DNA of 64,000 nt from Anaeramoeba flamelloides (GCA_027625915.1 JANTQA010000036.1:1979501-2043500), one strand, 5' to 3'. Positions 11,101 to 23,559 are shown, counted from the stretch's first letter. Notes: a model not told the origin generated them from the letters alone. Translations and numbers: made by a program.

Positions 11101-14100
11101 TATTTGGAAAGAATGTTGAGGATCTCTTAAAAGAAACAAAGTTTATATATACAAAAAGAAAGAATAGTTTTTGATCTTAAACTGAAATTAATTAAAAGTT
11201 AATAGTTTAATTTACAAATTATTTGTTAAAAATGAAATATTGTCTAAAATCAAAAATATTAATCAATTAAATTATGTAAAATTAAATGATCAAATAAATG
11301 AAGAATATATTAAAAATAAAAAATTTTAGAAAAAAAATGAATAAAATAAGAGAAACTTCCACAAAAATTTTTTTAAATAATGAAACCCTATTTAAAGTAT
11401 ATAACGGTTTGGTAAAATAAATCAGTTAAAAGCCAAATGCTAATATTATTAATTATATTTAAAAATTTAAAGTGAATAAAAATTCATTAACTTCAATTGA
11501 TTTATAGGAAATTTTAAATCAAGAAAAAATTAAAGAAATTTTTAAAATCCAAAAAAAAAAATCAGTTAAATAATTTGTTAAATCATTATAAATTTATAAA
11601 AAAAAACATTTTTGAAAAATATTTATTAAATTATGATTCTTTTATTAAAATGATTCAAAAAATATTTTTAAATTGGATAACAGATGAAACTAAAAAAAGT
11701 ATAAATTTTATTAAAAAAAGAAATTTATTATTTATTCATAAAGCGGGGGATGAAGGAAAACCATTAAATTATCGGCCTATCTCTATAAACCAATTTCTTC
11801 CAAGATTTTTTTTAAAATTGGTATATTTATTGGAATTAAAGACTCTTGGGACTTAATTTCAATCTTAAAGAAAAAACAATTTGGATTTTAATAATATTTT
11901 GAAAGAAGTATTGCTGTTTTAAATTTTCTAAATAAATTTAGAAAATTTAAAAAAAGAAAAAGAAAAATACAGAATATATTGGAGTTGCTATAGATATACA
12001 AAAATGTTTTGATTATCTACAACACCCATTAATATACTAATCAATTTAAAAAAATGATAAAAAAATGAAATAATCAAAAATTGGTTCTTAAAATCTTATA
12101 AAAAAGAAGGAATTGGAGTTTATCAAGGGGATCTTTTATCACCTATTATATTCTCTTCACATTTATATCTCATTTTTTAACCGAGAACAATCAAAAAAAC
12201 CTTTTAGCTATTCATGTTTAAATATATGCTATTGATCTTATTCTCATTATGGTGGTGATAATTTGAACTCTTTAAAAATTAACTTGGAAAGGATCTTTGA
12301 AAGTATAAAAAGATTTAGGATGAACCCAAATAATATAAAAACTAGAACATAAAAAAAGAATTAAAAGATATTTTTAATCTTGGAATTTGGTTCGAAAAAA
12401 ACAAAAACACGTCTTGAATATAATTTCAAAAAAATTAGAAAAGTCTTTATAAACTCTTAATTGATTGTTTCGACAAAATAAAACCCAATTTAGGAGTAAA
12501 AATATCTTGTTTTAAAATTTTTTATTTTAAGTCAACTTTATGATGAACTAGAAATATTTGATTTGAAACAAAATGATTTTGAAAGAATTGATAGATTTAT
12601 CAATAAATCGGTTACATTTTTTTTACGAATTAATATTCACACACCAAGGTTAATTTATAAAACTGGAGTAAAATATTTGTCTAGTCATATTAAAAATATA
12701 CCAAAGAAAATATAAATTGATTGAAAAATTAGAAACATTAAATTTAAAAAAATAATTAAAAATAGTTCTAAATTTTTTGAAATGCCTGAAAATGAGAATA
12801 TTAATTGGTATATATCGAGTAATTCAAATTATTAGATTTTGGATTAAAGGTATTTAGATTAACCAAATTGGAAAATTCTACTTGTTGGAAGATTCGACAA
12901 TTTCTAAAAATTATAAAACATCAAAATTGCAATTTCAGATAGTAATGCCGCAGGGTACCGTAGGATGCAGTCAAGTGACATAGTGTTCCTAACTTTTCTT
13001 GAGGGTTTCTGTTTATTTGTGGAATTAATGGGTTTTTCCAAAAAAAAAAACAGAAAACTCGAGAAAAGATAAGACGGTTTTCCAGAATTCAATATATACT
13101 ATTTATTATCTTTTGTTTTTTATAGGTAAATCCAAAAATAGTAATCTATTGAAATAATTTGTTATTTGAAATTCAATTTAAATATTACAATTTAAAAAAA
13201 AAGTTTCTAAAATTTAAAAAGCAAAATATTTTTAAATGATCCTTATCAAAATTAAAATCAAGATAGCTTTGTTATTTCTACCTTAAGGCTATTTTCTAAA
13301 TTCGATTAAGTTATGATGAGACTTTGCTTTTAATATCAATTTTCAAATAGTGTCAAAATATTAAATTTTCAAAATTTTTTACAAAAAATTGCAAAAAAAA
13401 TCTTATATCATACTTATAATACGTTTATATATTGTGAGATGCCGGTAGACGAACAATAAATTAGTTATATACAATATGCCAGTATTATATTTACTTGTAT
13501 AACTATGTTTATATCTAAAATTCAATGATAAAAATATAAATAAAAATTCAAATATTTTACCTGTGGGACAAAATATACATAATTTTTCGTCGGTGCTAAT
13601 CAAGCTCCCAGGGTTGCAAGAAATGGCACCATACATTCTTATAAAAATACTTGACTCGCCAATTGTTTCTGTCATATAGGCATTTTCTGTGAATTTTTCA
13701 TTCAAATAATCTTCGTTATAAACATTAAAGGATGCGTAAATATTTCCATAATAATCTGTCTTTACTGCAGCATATGTACCTGATAAATCCGGGTTATCTG
13801 TTCCGTCAACAAAGGTTGAGTAATAAATATAATCTTCATAATCGGAATTTTCGAGGTCTGTAAACATTTTGGTAATATTTATTTTCATTAAAAAATATTT
13901 ATAGCTAAATTGATCTAACGGTGTAGTTTCATTTAAAAGGGTCGACCATATATCAGCAGTTAATGGGAAATCTGATGAACTACAATTTGTCCAGCCAGTC
14001 ACAGTGATCGAATTGGTGTGATGGGCAAAGCAATAAGTAATGGAGGTTTGGCCATTGTGGCAACCGATCAAAAAGGTTTTCAAAAATTTTATGCCCTTTG

Positions 14101-17100
14101 AGTTCAGTAATGTCAGATAGCCAACTAAAGAATTCCCTTTGTTTTCGGTGTTTTTCATCCATTCTGGTTTGATTACATCATTAGAAACCAAAAAATGATC
14201 AAAATTGTAAGTGTCTCCGACTATTGCAACTGGTGAAATGTTGACCTCCTCATAGTTGGAATATGGATCCTTTTGAATCCAATGTGCTCGATCGCTAAGT
14301 GCATACCCCATTAACGAGCCAGAAACTAATTCAACATCAAACTGATGTTGTTCTAAAATTTCGAGTCTGATTTGTAAAAAAAATGACATCGTTGTACCAT
14401 CACCAAAATATTCTTTATTAATAATATGTGCTCTTGGTGATGTTTCCTGCGAATAATAATCAAAGAAATCAGATGAGGATGTTGTGCCAGCTACCCATAA
14501 TATTAACTCGGTCTTTCTTAAATAGTATGCAGAAGAACTTTCAATCATATCGTATCCTGTGCCTCCGAATACAGTACCAAAAATTAATTCCGTTTCCTCT
14601 TCCTTAATTCTTAATAGCCCAACGTATGCATATATAGTGGAAATATCCTCATTTCTTTTTTGTAATTCATTTCTAAAAAGATCCTCCGTTGAATTTGTCG
14701 TGCCCCCAATTAGAATAAATTGGTAAAAATCAGTTATCAGTGGTTCAATAGATAATAATCTCGTTAATTTTTGTTCGCAATTACCAAATAGACTTGAATA
14801 TTGAATAGATTCGCCTTCACCATTTAAACACAAAATAAAACCTACTTCCATAACATCAAAAGTTGCTTTATTAAAGGAATTTTCAGTGATCGGTATATCT
14901 TCCGTTGTGGTCTTAATATTATATATGTATATGTTTATGTGTGTATTTATTTATTAATAATTATTATTATTATGTGTTTTATTGTTATTATTTGTTTTTT
15001 GGTGATTTATTTTTTGGGGAATTTAAAAAAAAATATTTAAGCATTTTAAAATTTTATATTTTTTTTATTATTTAAATAATTTTTCAAAAATTGTTATTGT
15101 TCTAAATTTTTGAAGTTAGTATGTTTTTTTTTTTTTCTTAATATTTGTAGATTTCTTGTTTTAACAGGTCAGGGGTTTTTTTCTTAAATGAAATACAGAA
15201 AAAGATTTTTAGAACGACGGGTTTGTTTTATTATTCATAAAAGTGTGTATTTATGAGAAATAATTCCTTTTTAAAATTTAATATAATTTGATTCCTATTT
15301 GAAAAAAGCAATTCTAAAAAAAAAAAAAAAATTTTGAAACCATCAAAAAGAATGAAGGATCAAACAGTAAAATGGATAGTTTAGTGAATACTACAAGTAA
15401 AAATTGTATTCTTTTCAAAATTATTGTTATAATTTCTATTAAAATCATTTTGAAGTTTTTTGTGGCGATAATGTACTTATTTTTACATATATTTTTTAAA
15501 AAAATAGAAACGATAATGTAAAATGGATAATTGATTTAACTTGTCGTTTTCAGTTTCTCTTAATGTTTTCAAGAAAAAATCATGTTTCACTATTTTTTTT
15601 CTTTTTTTACTTTTTTCTACAATGGTCACATCAAAATAAAACGGGAAATAAATTTAAGAAATGAAAATACCTTCCAAACGATCAACATCAAAAAAAAAAA
15701 AAAAAAAAAAAAGGAGGATAATTGATACTGTTTCTCCCACTAAATTGTTTTAAATGCTTCTTTTTTTCCGTTTTTTTTTTATTGTTTTCGTGGCAATTAT
15801 TAGGTTTTCAATGGTATCAAAATTTTCATTTACCTTCTTGTAAAGCCAAATTTTTGCATTTTAGATTACAAGTCCTCACTTCAAATCAAAAATAATGTGG
15901 ATCTGGAGTAATTTTTTAAAAGGGGGCATACTCAAAGAAAATGAAACAATTGCTACAAATGTTTCTACTGATATTTGAAATTTAAATAGGATCAAATTTC
16001 ATCAGAATTTAATTCTTTCAATTCTGAAACCTGAGTTTCATTTTAGGATTCTTCGTTTATCCAGAATATATACCAATACACAACACAAAAAATTTCAAAA
16101 TTAATAAATTGAAACAACACATTTCCAGTCTATTTCTTTGAAAGTTTCTTTGCAAAAAAAAAAAAAAAAAAGGAAATGAGAACCATATGAAATTGTTTTC
16201 CAATTTATTATTCAAAATCTAGTATTTGAAAATTCAAATAAAATAAAGTAAAAGATTAAACGGCATTGTTCTTATTTAAAATTCAAATGTCTTGTTTGAA
16301 AAAAGAAAATCAAATTAAAGTTTTAAAGGATCAAGTCATTTCAGTGAAAAATACTTTTTTGAAATGGAAAAAAAATTTTAGTAATTTTTATTAGTGCCCA
16401 ATACCAATCGAAAACTAATCAAAATGTGATGTTCAATTGATTAATCTACAAAAATCGACGATCAAAAAAGAAGGTCATTTTTAGAAAAAAGTGCCTAAAG
16501 AATGACACTCAATTTCAAATTTGAATTGTTGTTAATTATATGTCTTAATATACGGGGACAATGTTTTTTTTAAAGAATTTGTTTTAAGGAATATAGACAG
16601 CTAAATTTGATTAGAATATTGTTAAAACCAACCCCCAATTCACTATTTGGGTTCGATAAACCCCCATAATCTTTTACTTAAAATCGAAAAAAAATAAAAA
16701 TATTTTCAACGTGTTATTATTTTGTAGTTACTAAAATCAAAATCATTTAAAGGTCGCTCAATAAGGGTTTGAGTTTATCTCTGATTTTTCTCCCAAAATT
16801 CGAATAAATAACGAAAACCATTTTATTTCTTTGTAAAAATGGAAATTTCATTTAAAATTTTTTTTCTTGAAAAAATACAACTCCTGTTTTTTTGTACCGA
16901 GTGAAAAACACTCCACCTAAACAGAACAATTTTAAATCCAAAATTGAAATTAAACTATTCTTTATGTGTTGAGAAAATAAATTGCTCTTTTTTGTTCTTT
17001 TCTTCAACTAAAAAAAAAAAAAAGATAAAATATAATTACTACCAAACCTTCAAGCTACAAACAGTTTTATTCATGATGTGTATTTGTAATTTTTGAAATC

Positions 17101-19598
17101 CATTTTGTAATAAATAATCTCAAGAAGTAAATCTCATGAATGAAAATGAGTACCAAATTCCATATGTATATTATGGATTTAATTTTTGAATGAAAAATTT
17201 CACTTCAAAAAAAGCAATTAAACATCATTTTCCAGTCATACTCTTCCCTGGATTCCATTTTGTCCTTTAGAATTCGAAATTGAAATGGTTGTTTTCCAAA
17301 AAATTATTCCAAAAAAATAAAATACCTTCTTATTTTTCGAACAATTGTAGTATTTCAAGACATTCAAGTTTTTTCAATACAAATCTATTTTGTATCAATC
17401 TCTTATGATCAAAAAACCGAGTATCTAAACTTTTTTAACCATGTTAACTTCAAATTTCAATAAGTAACTCTTTATTCAATTCCAAATTAATAGATTTTTA
17501 ATTATGTTTCCAAAATAAGTAAAAAATGTTTCAGTTTTTTCTCTTTGAATTTTTTTCTTTATTAGTTTATTGATCAACAATTCCCATTCAATTTTTAATA
17601 ATAACATAAGAGTGAATATTATTTTTGGTGTCAATTACAGGAAATTAGAAAAAATAAAAAATACCGAAATTGTAGTGAAAGACATATAATTTTAAATACA
17701 ATGGTATTTCAGTTTTGAGGTGTAACTCTTTGTCGCTTTTTGAGATCAAGAAGATTTGTTTTTCATTTTTTTCATTTTATCAAATTGAGTGCTCTAAATT
17801 TATCAAAAGAGAATCACAAAATCCTTTATTTGTCAAATATAGACAGTTACAAAACAACCACAAATTAGTATTAAATTGATTAAATTGATTATGTCCTGAA
17901 AGATAACATTTTGTTTTAAATTGAAGAAATTTAAGCCTTTGGGAAAATAAAATAAAAAAATAAGTTCTTTTTTTTTTTTTTTTTTTCGAATTGAATTTTT
18001 TGATATTGTGAACCTTTTAAACTTTTTTGTTGGTTTATTGAATTTTTTGGAATTTAGATTCTCTGAATTTTTGTTTTTTAATTAATTTTTTTGCAGATAT
18101 TGGATGAAATTTTTTTTTTTTTGTTATTTGAATGTTTTATTATAGATCCTATGAATTTTGTTTTTTTTTCCTCTTTGAAAATTTGAATTTTTTACTTGGG
18201 AATACTTTGGGTTTTTTAGATGGTGTTGATTTTAAGTGTTTTTCATCAAAACTTTTTTTTAGAAACTTATTATTTTTGTCATTGAGATCCTTTTGGAATT
18301 TTTTTTTGTTATTTGAATTTTCTTTTTTTAAATGTGATCGTAAGAGTTTTTTTTTTTTTTTTGATGTGAAATTTTGTATTTAAAGAATCTAAGTTCTTTT
18401 GATTTTTTTTTTTGTTTCAATGTTTTGTTTAATTGCAAGATCCTGTGAATTTTTTTTTTTTTCCTCTATGAATTTTTGAGATACTTTTAATCTTTTTTTT
18501 TGTATAATTTGATTTTTGAAAATATAATCGTCTCGAAAAATTATTTTTTGTTAATTGATTTTTTTTACCAATTAGATCCTAAGAAATTATTTTTTTTGTG
18601 CTTTGAATTTTGTCAATCAAAAGAAGTGAAATTTCACAATGTCATTTTTAGTAAGCCAAGCCACTCCTTGGGTATGGAGAAAATCCATGGTAAGTGATGA
18701 TATCCTTCAAGATTTTGAATTTGGTGAATAAACACATGCATTTTAAATCAGTAACAAAGTGACAAAAATGTTTGTCTTCATTTTCTTGATAAAAACGAAA
18801 AATTTTTAATCAGGAAGGATTTGAAAAGGATAAGAAATGAAGAAAAAAGAATTAACTTACACCACCAACAATCCAAAATCTTCCGAGATTATCTCTACAA
18901 ACACTCTCTGGTTTGATTGAACGAGAAGTGTTGTGGACTTCATTTTGGCTAATGCTACCACCAAAGAAAGTTGAAAAAATAATATTCCCATTTGCGTCTA
19001 TTCTTGAAACAAAAGCGATATTGTCTCGGTGCTGATCGTTCTTGTCTGGTGCAGACACAATTTTTACATTATTTTGTAATGGAAAGTCGGGGCTATTTGT
19101 TGTTCCTGCAATTAAAATGGTAAAGGGGTCATTTTCAGAGCCGATTGAAAAGGTTGTCACTCTGTCGTAGTTTGATCCTGAAAAATACGAAGAATATGTA
19201 AGCGGATCAACAAGCATTAGATCCTTTGTCAAGGGGAAATTTTGGTTTGGTCCAGAAGACTTTAGTTTCGGCATAGCTCTGATTTTGTTGGTGTCTGAGG
19301 CTTGGTTTTGGAAGTAAAATTGCGAATTATTTTGATTTGTTTTGGAAAGGTTATTGTTGAGAAGTAGTGTTGCAGAGATGGGAACAGAAGTTATTTGTTG
19401 CTCTTGGCCAATTTTTGAAGAGACAAGAAAACTTCCGTCCTCACGTATACGTTCTGATCTCAGAAAAAAAGCGTTTTTGTGACCAATCAAATAGCTTGTT
19501 TTTATAAATTCAACACTTTCCTTTTGGTACTTTGCAAGACAAGGAAAAATTAAAATTGTTAGTGAGAAAAGAAAAAGGTTAATAAATGAGGTTCTCAT
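8134..19598 (-). CDS. Receptor-like protein kinase with SBBP propeller, Cys-rich and FN3 ectodomain
   Basis: Three exons, read on the minus strand: 19598-18861, 14911-13561 and 10499-8134, giving 1484 residues. Junction 1 restores the SBBP motif WIVGGTTTEDIPITENSF; junction 2 restores CPTGSYSNKINSTSCFQC. Order of parts: signal peptide (about 1-22, core INLFLFSLTILIFPCLA); about six SBBP blades (130-680), each with a GTT-S-DFP-like motif; GCC2/GCC3-like cysteine-rich modules (about 680-740); three FN3 domains (about 745-1045); a membrane span (1046-1068) followed by Arg/Lys; a low-complexity-interrupted kinase (about 1120-1475). Kinase residues visible are Lys1155 in FCKL, the catalytic loop HRDIKPRN with Asp1338, Asp1356 in SDYSS where DFG is expected, and GTQKFFDPE. 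The loop suggests Ser/Thr specificity. No ligand is known. The first Met is chosen because the signal peptide follows it directly. Confidence 0.88.
8840..8963 (-). repeat. Trinucleotide and His-Asn repeats inside the kinase domain
   Basis: On the coding strand these runs give alternating His-Asn, then Asn-rich and Ser-rich sequence (receptor residues about 1208-1253). They sit between the N-lobe segment ending VVKFFSSCVV and the hinge-like LLLLEWLP, so they form a loop insert in the kinase N-lobe. Such Asn/Ser tracts are common in proteins of AT-rich protists. Confidence 0.75.
10606..11144 (+). mobile_element. Dispersed element A, copy 2
   Basis: Begins near CAAGTCAAAAGGTGTCTGG, has the shared CACATGTGTTTAAAGGGTTT block, and ends near AAAAGAAACAAAGTTT. 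It lies in intron 2 of the receptor gene, just upstream of the LINE remnant. Confidence 0.6.
11200..12945 (+). mobile_element. Decayed non-LTR retrotransposon (LINE), reverse transcriptase part
   Basis: Translated pieces in more than one frame give the ordered landmarks of a non-LTR reverse transcriptase. KAGDEGKPLNYRPISI lies at 11740-11787; motif A IGVAIDIQKCFDYL at 11978-12019; motif B GVYQGDLLSPIIFS at 12115-12156; motif C YAIDLIL around 12225-12245; and a thumb-like ESIKRFRMNPNN segment after 12300. Many stops and frameshifts interrupt it, and the YADD-type centre reads YAID, so it is dead. No endonuclease domain is recognisable upstream and no poly(A) tail is obvious. The clade was not determined. 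Confidence 0.8.
12945..13095 (+). repeat. Single arm of a foldback repeat
   Basis: The segment GGTACCGTAGGATGCAGTCA and what follows resembles the complement of 29400-29560 (GGTGCCGTAGAGTGTCGTCA). Both continue into TAACTTTTCTTG and a TTTCTGTTTAT-like block. At both places the repeat sits next to LINE sequence. Confidence 0.45.
16310..16545 (-). repeat. Dispersed repeat C, copy 2
   Basis: Inverted relative to 5260-5480; see that copy for the shared landmarks. It lies within receptor intron 1. Confidence 0.55.
18110..18620. repeat. Imperfect tandem array, period roughly 140 bases
   Basis: The motif AGATCCT(A/G)TGAATTTT or a close variant recurs near 18145, 18284, 18437 and 18573. Each is followed by a T tract and a TTTGAATTTT-like block. 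The units are too diverged to be sure of exact borders. The long plus-strand frame across part of it is a by-product of the T-rich units. Confidence 0.4.
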
Positions 19599-19905
19599 CA
19601 CAGTATTTTTAATTGGGAATAAGTAAACTTATTTTTAAAAAGATCCCAAATTAGTTTCTGAAAAAATCAAAAAAGAAAAAAGTCAATTAGTTTGCTTATT
19701 TTAGGAAAAAAATGATTAAGTGATGATCCAAGATTATTGGTTTGTGGGTTGTTATTATTTTATTTGAATTGCCTTTTACCTATTTATAGGTCACCATTTT
19801 AATGATATAACCAATTTTATCTTTTAGTGAACTTTAAGGGGGATTTGACATTTTTTATAGTTTAGAATATTTGTCGGATTAAATATTAAAAAAAGTGAAT
19901 TTGTT

Positions 19906-20408
19906 AAGTCCTACGATTCCACTCCGAAAACAGGAAAACTGTGGGTCAAAATACTTTCTGAAGGGTTTTATCTTCAAAGTTAAATTTACATATCAATATT
20001 TCTTTTGCAAAAAAATGGGAACTTTTCACAATTCCAACAATTTACATAATTCTTCACATTCTTGATAGGGGCACAGTTTGATTTTAATATTTCATAATTT
20101 GTATTTCAAATGGATAAACTCAAAATAATTCTTTAGATTATTACAGTTATGTTTTTTCAGTTGCTTTTACATGCTTGAAGTGTTTTTTAAAATTTAGTTA
20201 TTTTCTTCAGAATCCCTTAAAGTCATTTTTTTTATAGGAACTTTTTCTTCAAAGATGTTATAGTTAATATTTCTTTTTTGAGTTTGTTTTTTTAACTTCA
20301 AAATTATTGATTTTTTATACGATTTGTTCAGAATGAAGATTATTCTTGGGACTTTAGGGTGAAAGAGTATACTAACTCGGCTCTCTCAGGGGTGGAAATG
20401 TTGTCCTT
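19906..20408. mobile_element. MITE with AAGGACTAC-type ends, copy 1
   Basis: The left end AAGTCCTACGATTCCACTCC and the complement of the right end AAGGACAACATTTCCACCCC are similar, so it has terminal inverted repeats of about 20 bases. The interior aligns with 34034-34553 in the same orientation (shared TTTGATTTTAATxTTT and CTTTTACAxGxTTGAA blocks). About 500 bases with no coding capacity. Confidence 0.6.
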
Positions 20409-20810
20409 AAAGAGGGACGTTTGAAGAGGGAAATTTGTGTCTACTAATCGGTTGAGTATCTCGAAAGTATTGTCTCAAAATAGTCATTAGAAGAATAATA
20501 AACATAATAGAGTTTTCAAAATAAAATAAAGTGCCTAAAAAATAGAGAATAAGAAGATAAAAGGGGAAGACTTAAAAAAAGAAGAATTTGAAAATTTTTC
20601 ATAGAAAAAAACTTGAAGTTATGTCCCCAGTGGATTTGTACGTTTCGGTTGTTAGGTGTCATTTGGATTTAATTCCCTTTTTCTTAATCGCAATTTGGGT
20701 AATAATCATCAAAAAGAATTATATGATCAGAAATAGTTTTCTATTATTTTTAATTTTCTAAGCTATTCGTTTGTATTTTCTTTGTCAATAGTATCGGAGT
20801 CGTAATTTTT

Positions 20811-21205
20811 TCCTAAAGGTCGAGAATAAATTCAATAGATAAGTATTGTATTTTTTAATTTTCAAAAATGTAAATTTCATTTTTTCATTTCAGCTTTTTA
20901 ACGATTATTTTGGATAAATTTAAAATAATCAGAAGAAAATAAAATTGAATATGTTGCAACCTAAATTTTTCACCAAAAAATAGGACAAATATGATCAAAA
21001 ATCACTGAACAATGAAATAAAAAATTTATTATTTTGTATATATGCCATTGATAAGTTGAGAAAATGACGTTTGTTGCATTTTTTTTTTTTTTTTTGAATT
21101 GGGTAACCTTAACAAGTTGATGTCGTAAATCTTTAATTTGGTTTCTTAAATTTTTTGGTTGAAATTGCGCACAATGACAAAAATGTAAATTGAGAACTAT
21201 TACTC
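20811..21205 (+). repeat. Dispersed repeat B, copy 2
   Basis: Same orientation as 4260-4680, with the same order of landmarks over about 400 bases; similarity fades past 21205. Confidence 0.55.
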
Positions 21206-21693
21206 TTTTATAGTATTGGTTGTTTTTTATTTAAAAAATGTTGAAAAATCAAAAGTCGTTGAAAGCAAGATAAATGTTCTCACAGGATACAATTTTATTA
21301 GATTATGGGGTGTTTTTGTTATGAACGTTTTTGTGTGTAAAGATTCCACAGTTGTAATTGGTAGCCATCTTGGAACAATGAAAATTAAAATAATTGTTTA
21401 TTTTCTGTTTTGACAAAACGGATGGACTGTAAATTATACACATATGTTATCTGGTCTTTATTTTGAACCTTAAACTTTTGTAAAAAATTCTGAAAAAAAA
21501 AAAAAAAACATGAGACATGAAGTATTTACTTGATATTTTCCATTTTATTAATCATAAAACTCTTTCTTACAATCTAAAATCCTTCCAATAAGAATGAACA
21601 CCCAAGAAAATGAAAAATTCAAAATTAATATATAAGTGTAGAAGGCATTCTTAAATAAAAAAAAACCATATTTTAAACATCCAACTAGTTAAA

Positions 21694-21695
<2 letters not shown>

Positions 21696-21728
<33 letters not shown>
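21696..21728. repeat. TA microsatellite
   Basis: An uninterrupted run of about 16 TA units in the receptor-saposin spacer. Confidence 0.9.
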
Positions 21729-21734
<6 letters not shown>

Positions 21735-22734
21735 AACACTATGATTGTTTAAATCTTAAAAAATAAATAAATAAAATATAAAAAACACAATTTATTGGGT
21801 AAACGGTGCTTCAAAAAAGTATCAAGATATAATTCCCGAGAAGTTGTTTATCTGATTTGGTTTATCAAAATTCAAATTGGAATTTATTTTATATTCTCGG
21901 TAGTAGTAAATTCGATTTTTGTTTGTTATTTTTCTCAGAAAACTCATCCCTTTCGTTTTGATGATAGTTCAGAAGATAATGTATCCGAGAAAAAAATTGT
22001 TTTTTCAATATATTTAATAATTCGTTATTGAGAATTTTGTTATTTTTCAAAGAAATTGATTTTATTTTTCAAAGGTTTATTATTTTATTTATATTTTTTT
22101 ATTATTCGTTTATATGTAATAAAATAAATCTCTTTTCTTATTTTAGAATAAAAAGGTAATAATATAAATTTTAATTAATCCATATTTATTGACAAGTCAA
22201 CAAAAAAAAAATCGTCTAATAAATTTAATAGAAAATCGAAAATAACTTCCTAAAATTATAAAATGGAGTAAAAAATCATTGAATAAGACCTAAATTGATT
22301 TAATATTATTTCTCGAAATGGTTGTGTTTTTTAAAAATGTTGATCCATTAATGTCAGTTTTGAAAAGTCCAAAATTCAGCACATTTTTAAATGTTTTTGA
22401 AAAAAAAAAAATATTTTCTTTAAAGAGGAAAGAAATATTATTATTTTATGGGAAGAATTTATCGAAAAATTCACTTTAAAAATAAAATCACAAAGTTTTA
22501 AAATAAATTAGTATAAACAATCCACTTAATCCCAAATAAAAAATTATAATAATAATAATTTTAAAAATGAAAAATTTTTAATTTATTTATTTAAAAAATT
22601 GTTCAAATCAATTTTTTCTTTTGGTTGAATAAAAAAAAGAGAAAAATAACAATCATTACATTAAAAATTATCTCAAAAAAAATTAATTAAAACTTGACTA
22701 ATTCAGCTATATATGTAAAAAAACATTTGTGAAT

Positions 22735-23010
22735 TTTTCATTTTTTTTTTTTTTTTCACAAAATTGTGTTTTTTCCTTAACTGTGATACTTTTCTAATAT
22801 TCTCTAAATGTCAAAGAACGTTAGGTATGTATTTAATGTGTTGAGTAACATTATACTGTTATTTGTATTCTAAAAAAACAGGGGGGGGGGGGTATTTCGT
22901 ATAGAAAAGTCCAAAGAAAATTTAATTTTTTTTTTTTTTCAAATCCAAACAAACCCAAACATCCACAATGGTTTATTAAATGGGTTTTTTTTTTCATTTA
23001 AAATAGTATA
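22735..23010 (+). repeat. Dispersed repeat E, copy 1, with a G12 run
   Basis: Aligns with 24775-25200. Shared landmarks are TGATACTTTTCTxATATTCT, AAATGTCAAAGAA, a CTGTTATTT-ATTCTAAAAA block, and GTTTATTAAATG. This copy holds twelve G in a row at 22881-22892, the only long G run in the window. Confidence 0.5.
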
Positions 23011-23559
23011 AATTCTATTTAATATTATTATCGTGGGGAAAGACCGGAAAAGTATCTTGTTAAGGAAAAAATCCTAATTTTGTCAAAAAAATAATAACAA
23101 TTCACAAATCTTTTTTCACATGAATTATAATCTAAAGAAATACTTTTTGATTTGATTATTTTGAATAGATAATTAATAAATCATTTTTGATTCGATAAAT
23201 GGGTTATTATATACATAAATATTAAACTTAACAATAGAATTTAAATTTTTTTGGAATTATTTTAAACATTTTGAAAGTAATAAAATACTTCTGATTCAAA
23301 ATCCCCAATAAAAAAAAACGGATATTATCAAATAACTTCATTAAATAATAACGGTTGGTTGTATCCTCTTAATATTTAATAAAGAATATTTTAAATTTTT
23401 AAATTTCCTGAAATTTGGAAAATAATTGAAAATATTCTTGTCAAAAGAATTCATTCAGAAAAATTGAACATGTGTTACAAAATAAAAAGTATTTTTTTTG
23501 TTATCGAAAACCTACAAACAGGTAGATCAAAGAAAACCATAATAAACCCTTGTTGAATA

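Larger units (their letters stand above)
10500..13560 (-). other. Receptor gene intron 2, host to transposon remains
   Basis: A 3061-base intron with donor CACAG|GTAAAATATT and acceptor AAAAAG|GATCTT on the minus strand. It contains a copy of element A (10606-11144), a decayed LINE (about 11200-12945) and one arm of a foldback-type repeat (12945-13095). All are on the plus strand, so the LINE is antisense to the host gene. Confidence 0.8.
14912..18860 (-). other. Receptor gene intron 1
   Basis: A 3949-base intron, donor GGTGGT|GTAAGTTAAT and acceptor TATTAAG|ACCACA. Joining the flanking exons directly keeps phase and completes an SBBP blade motif, so no extra exon is needed. It is AT-rich with long poly(A)/poly(T) runs, a copy of repeat C (16310-16545) and an imperfect tandem array (18110-18620). 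Confidence 0.75.

Noticed and set aside
18132-18383. Plus-strand 83-codon frame in receptor intron 1
   Set aside because: It is Phe-rich, arises from the T-rich tandem units, and lies inside the intron.
18639-18700. ATG followed by MSFLVSQATPWVWRKSM and a perfect GTAAGTG donor on the plus strand
   Set aside because: It looks like a first exon, but any continuation would run antisense through receptor exon 1 and no second exon was found. Kept as a coincidence.
21795-22031. 78-codon frame with mixed composition
   Set aside because: No ATG start, no recognisable family, and no splice context.
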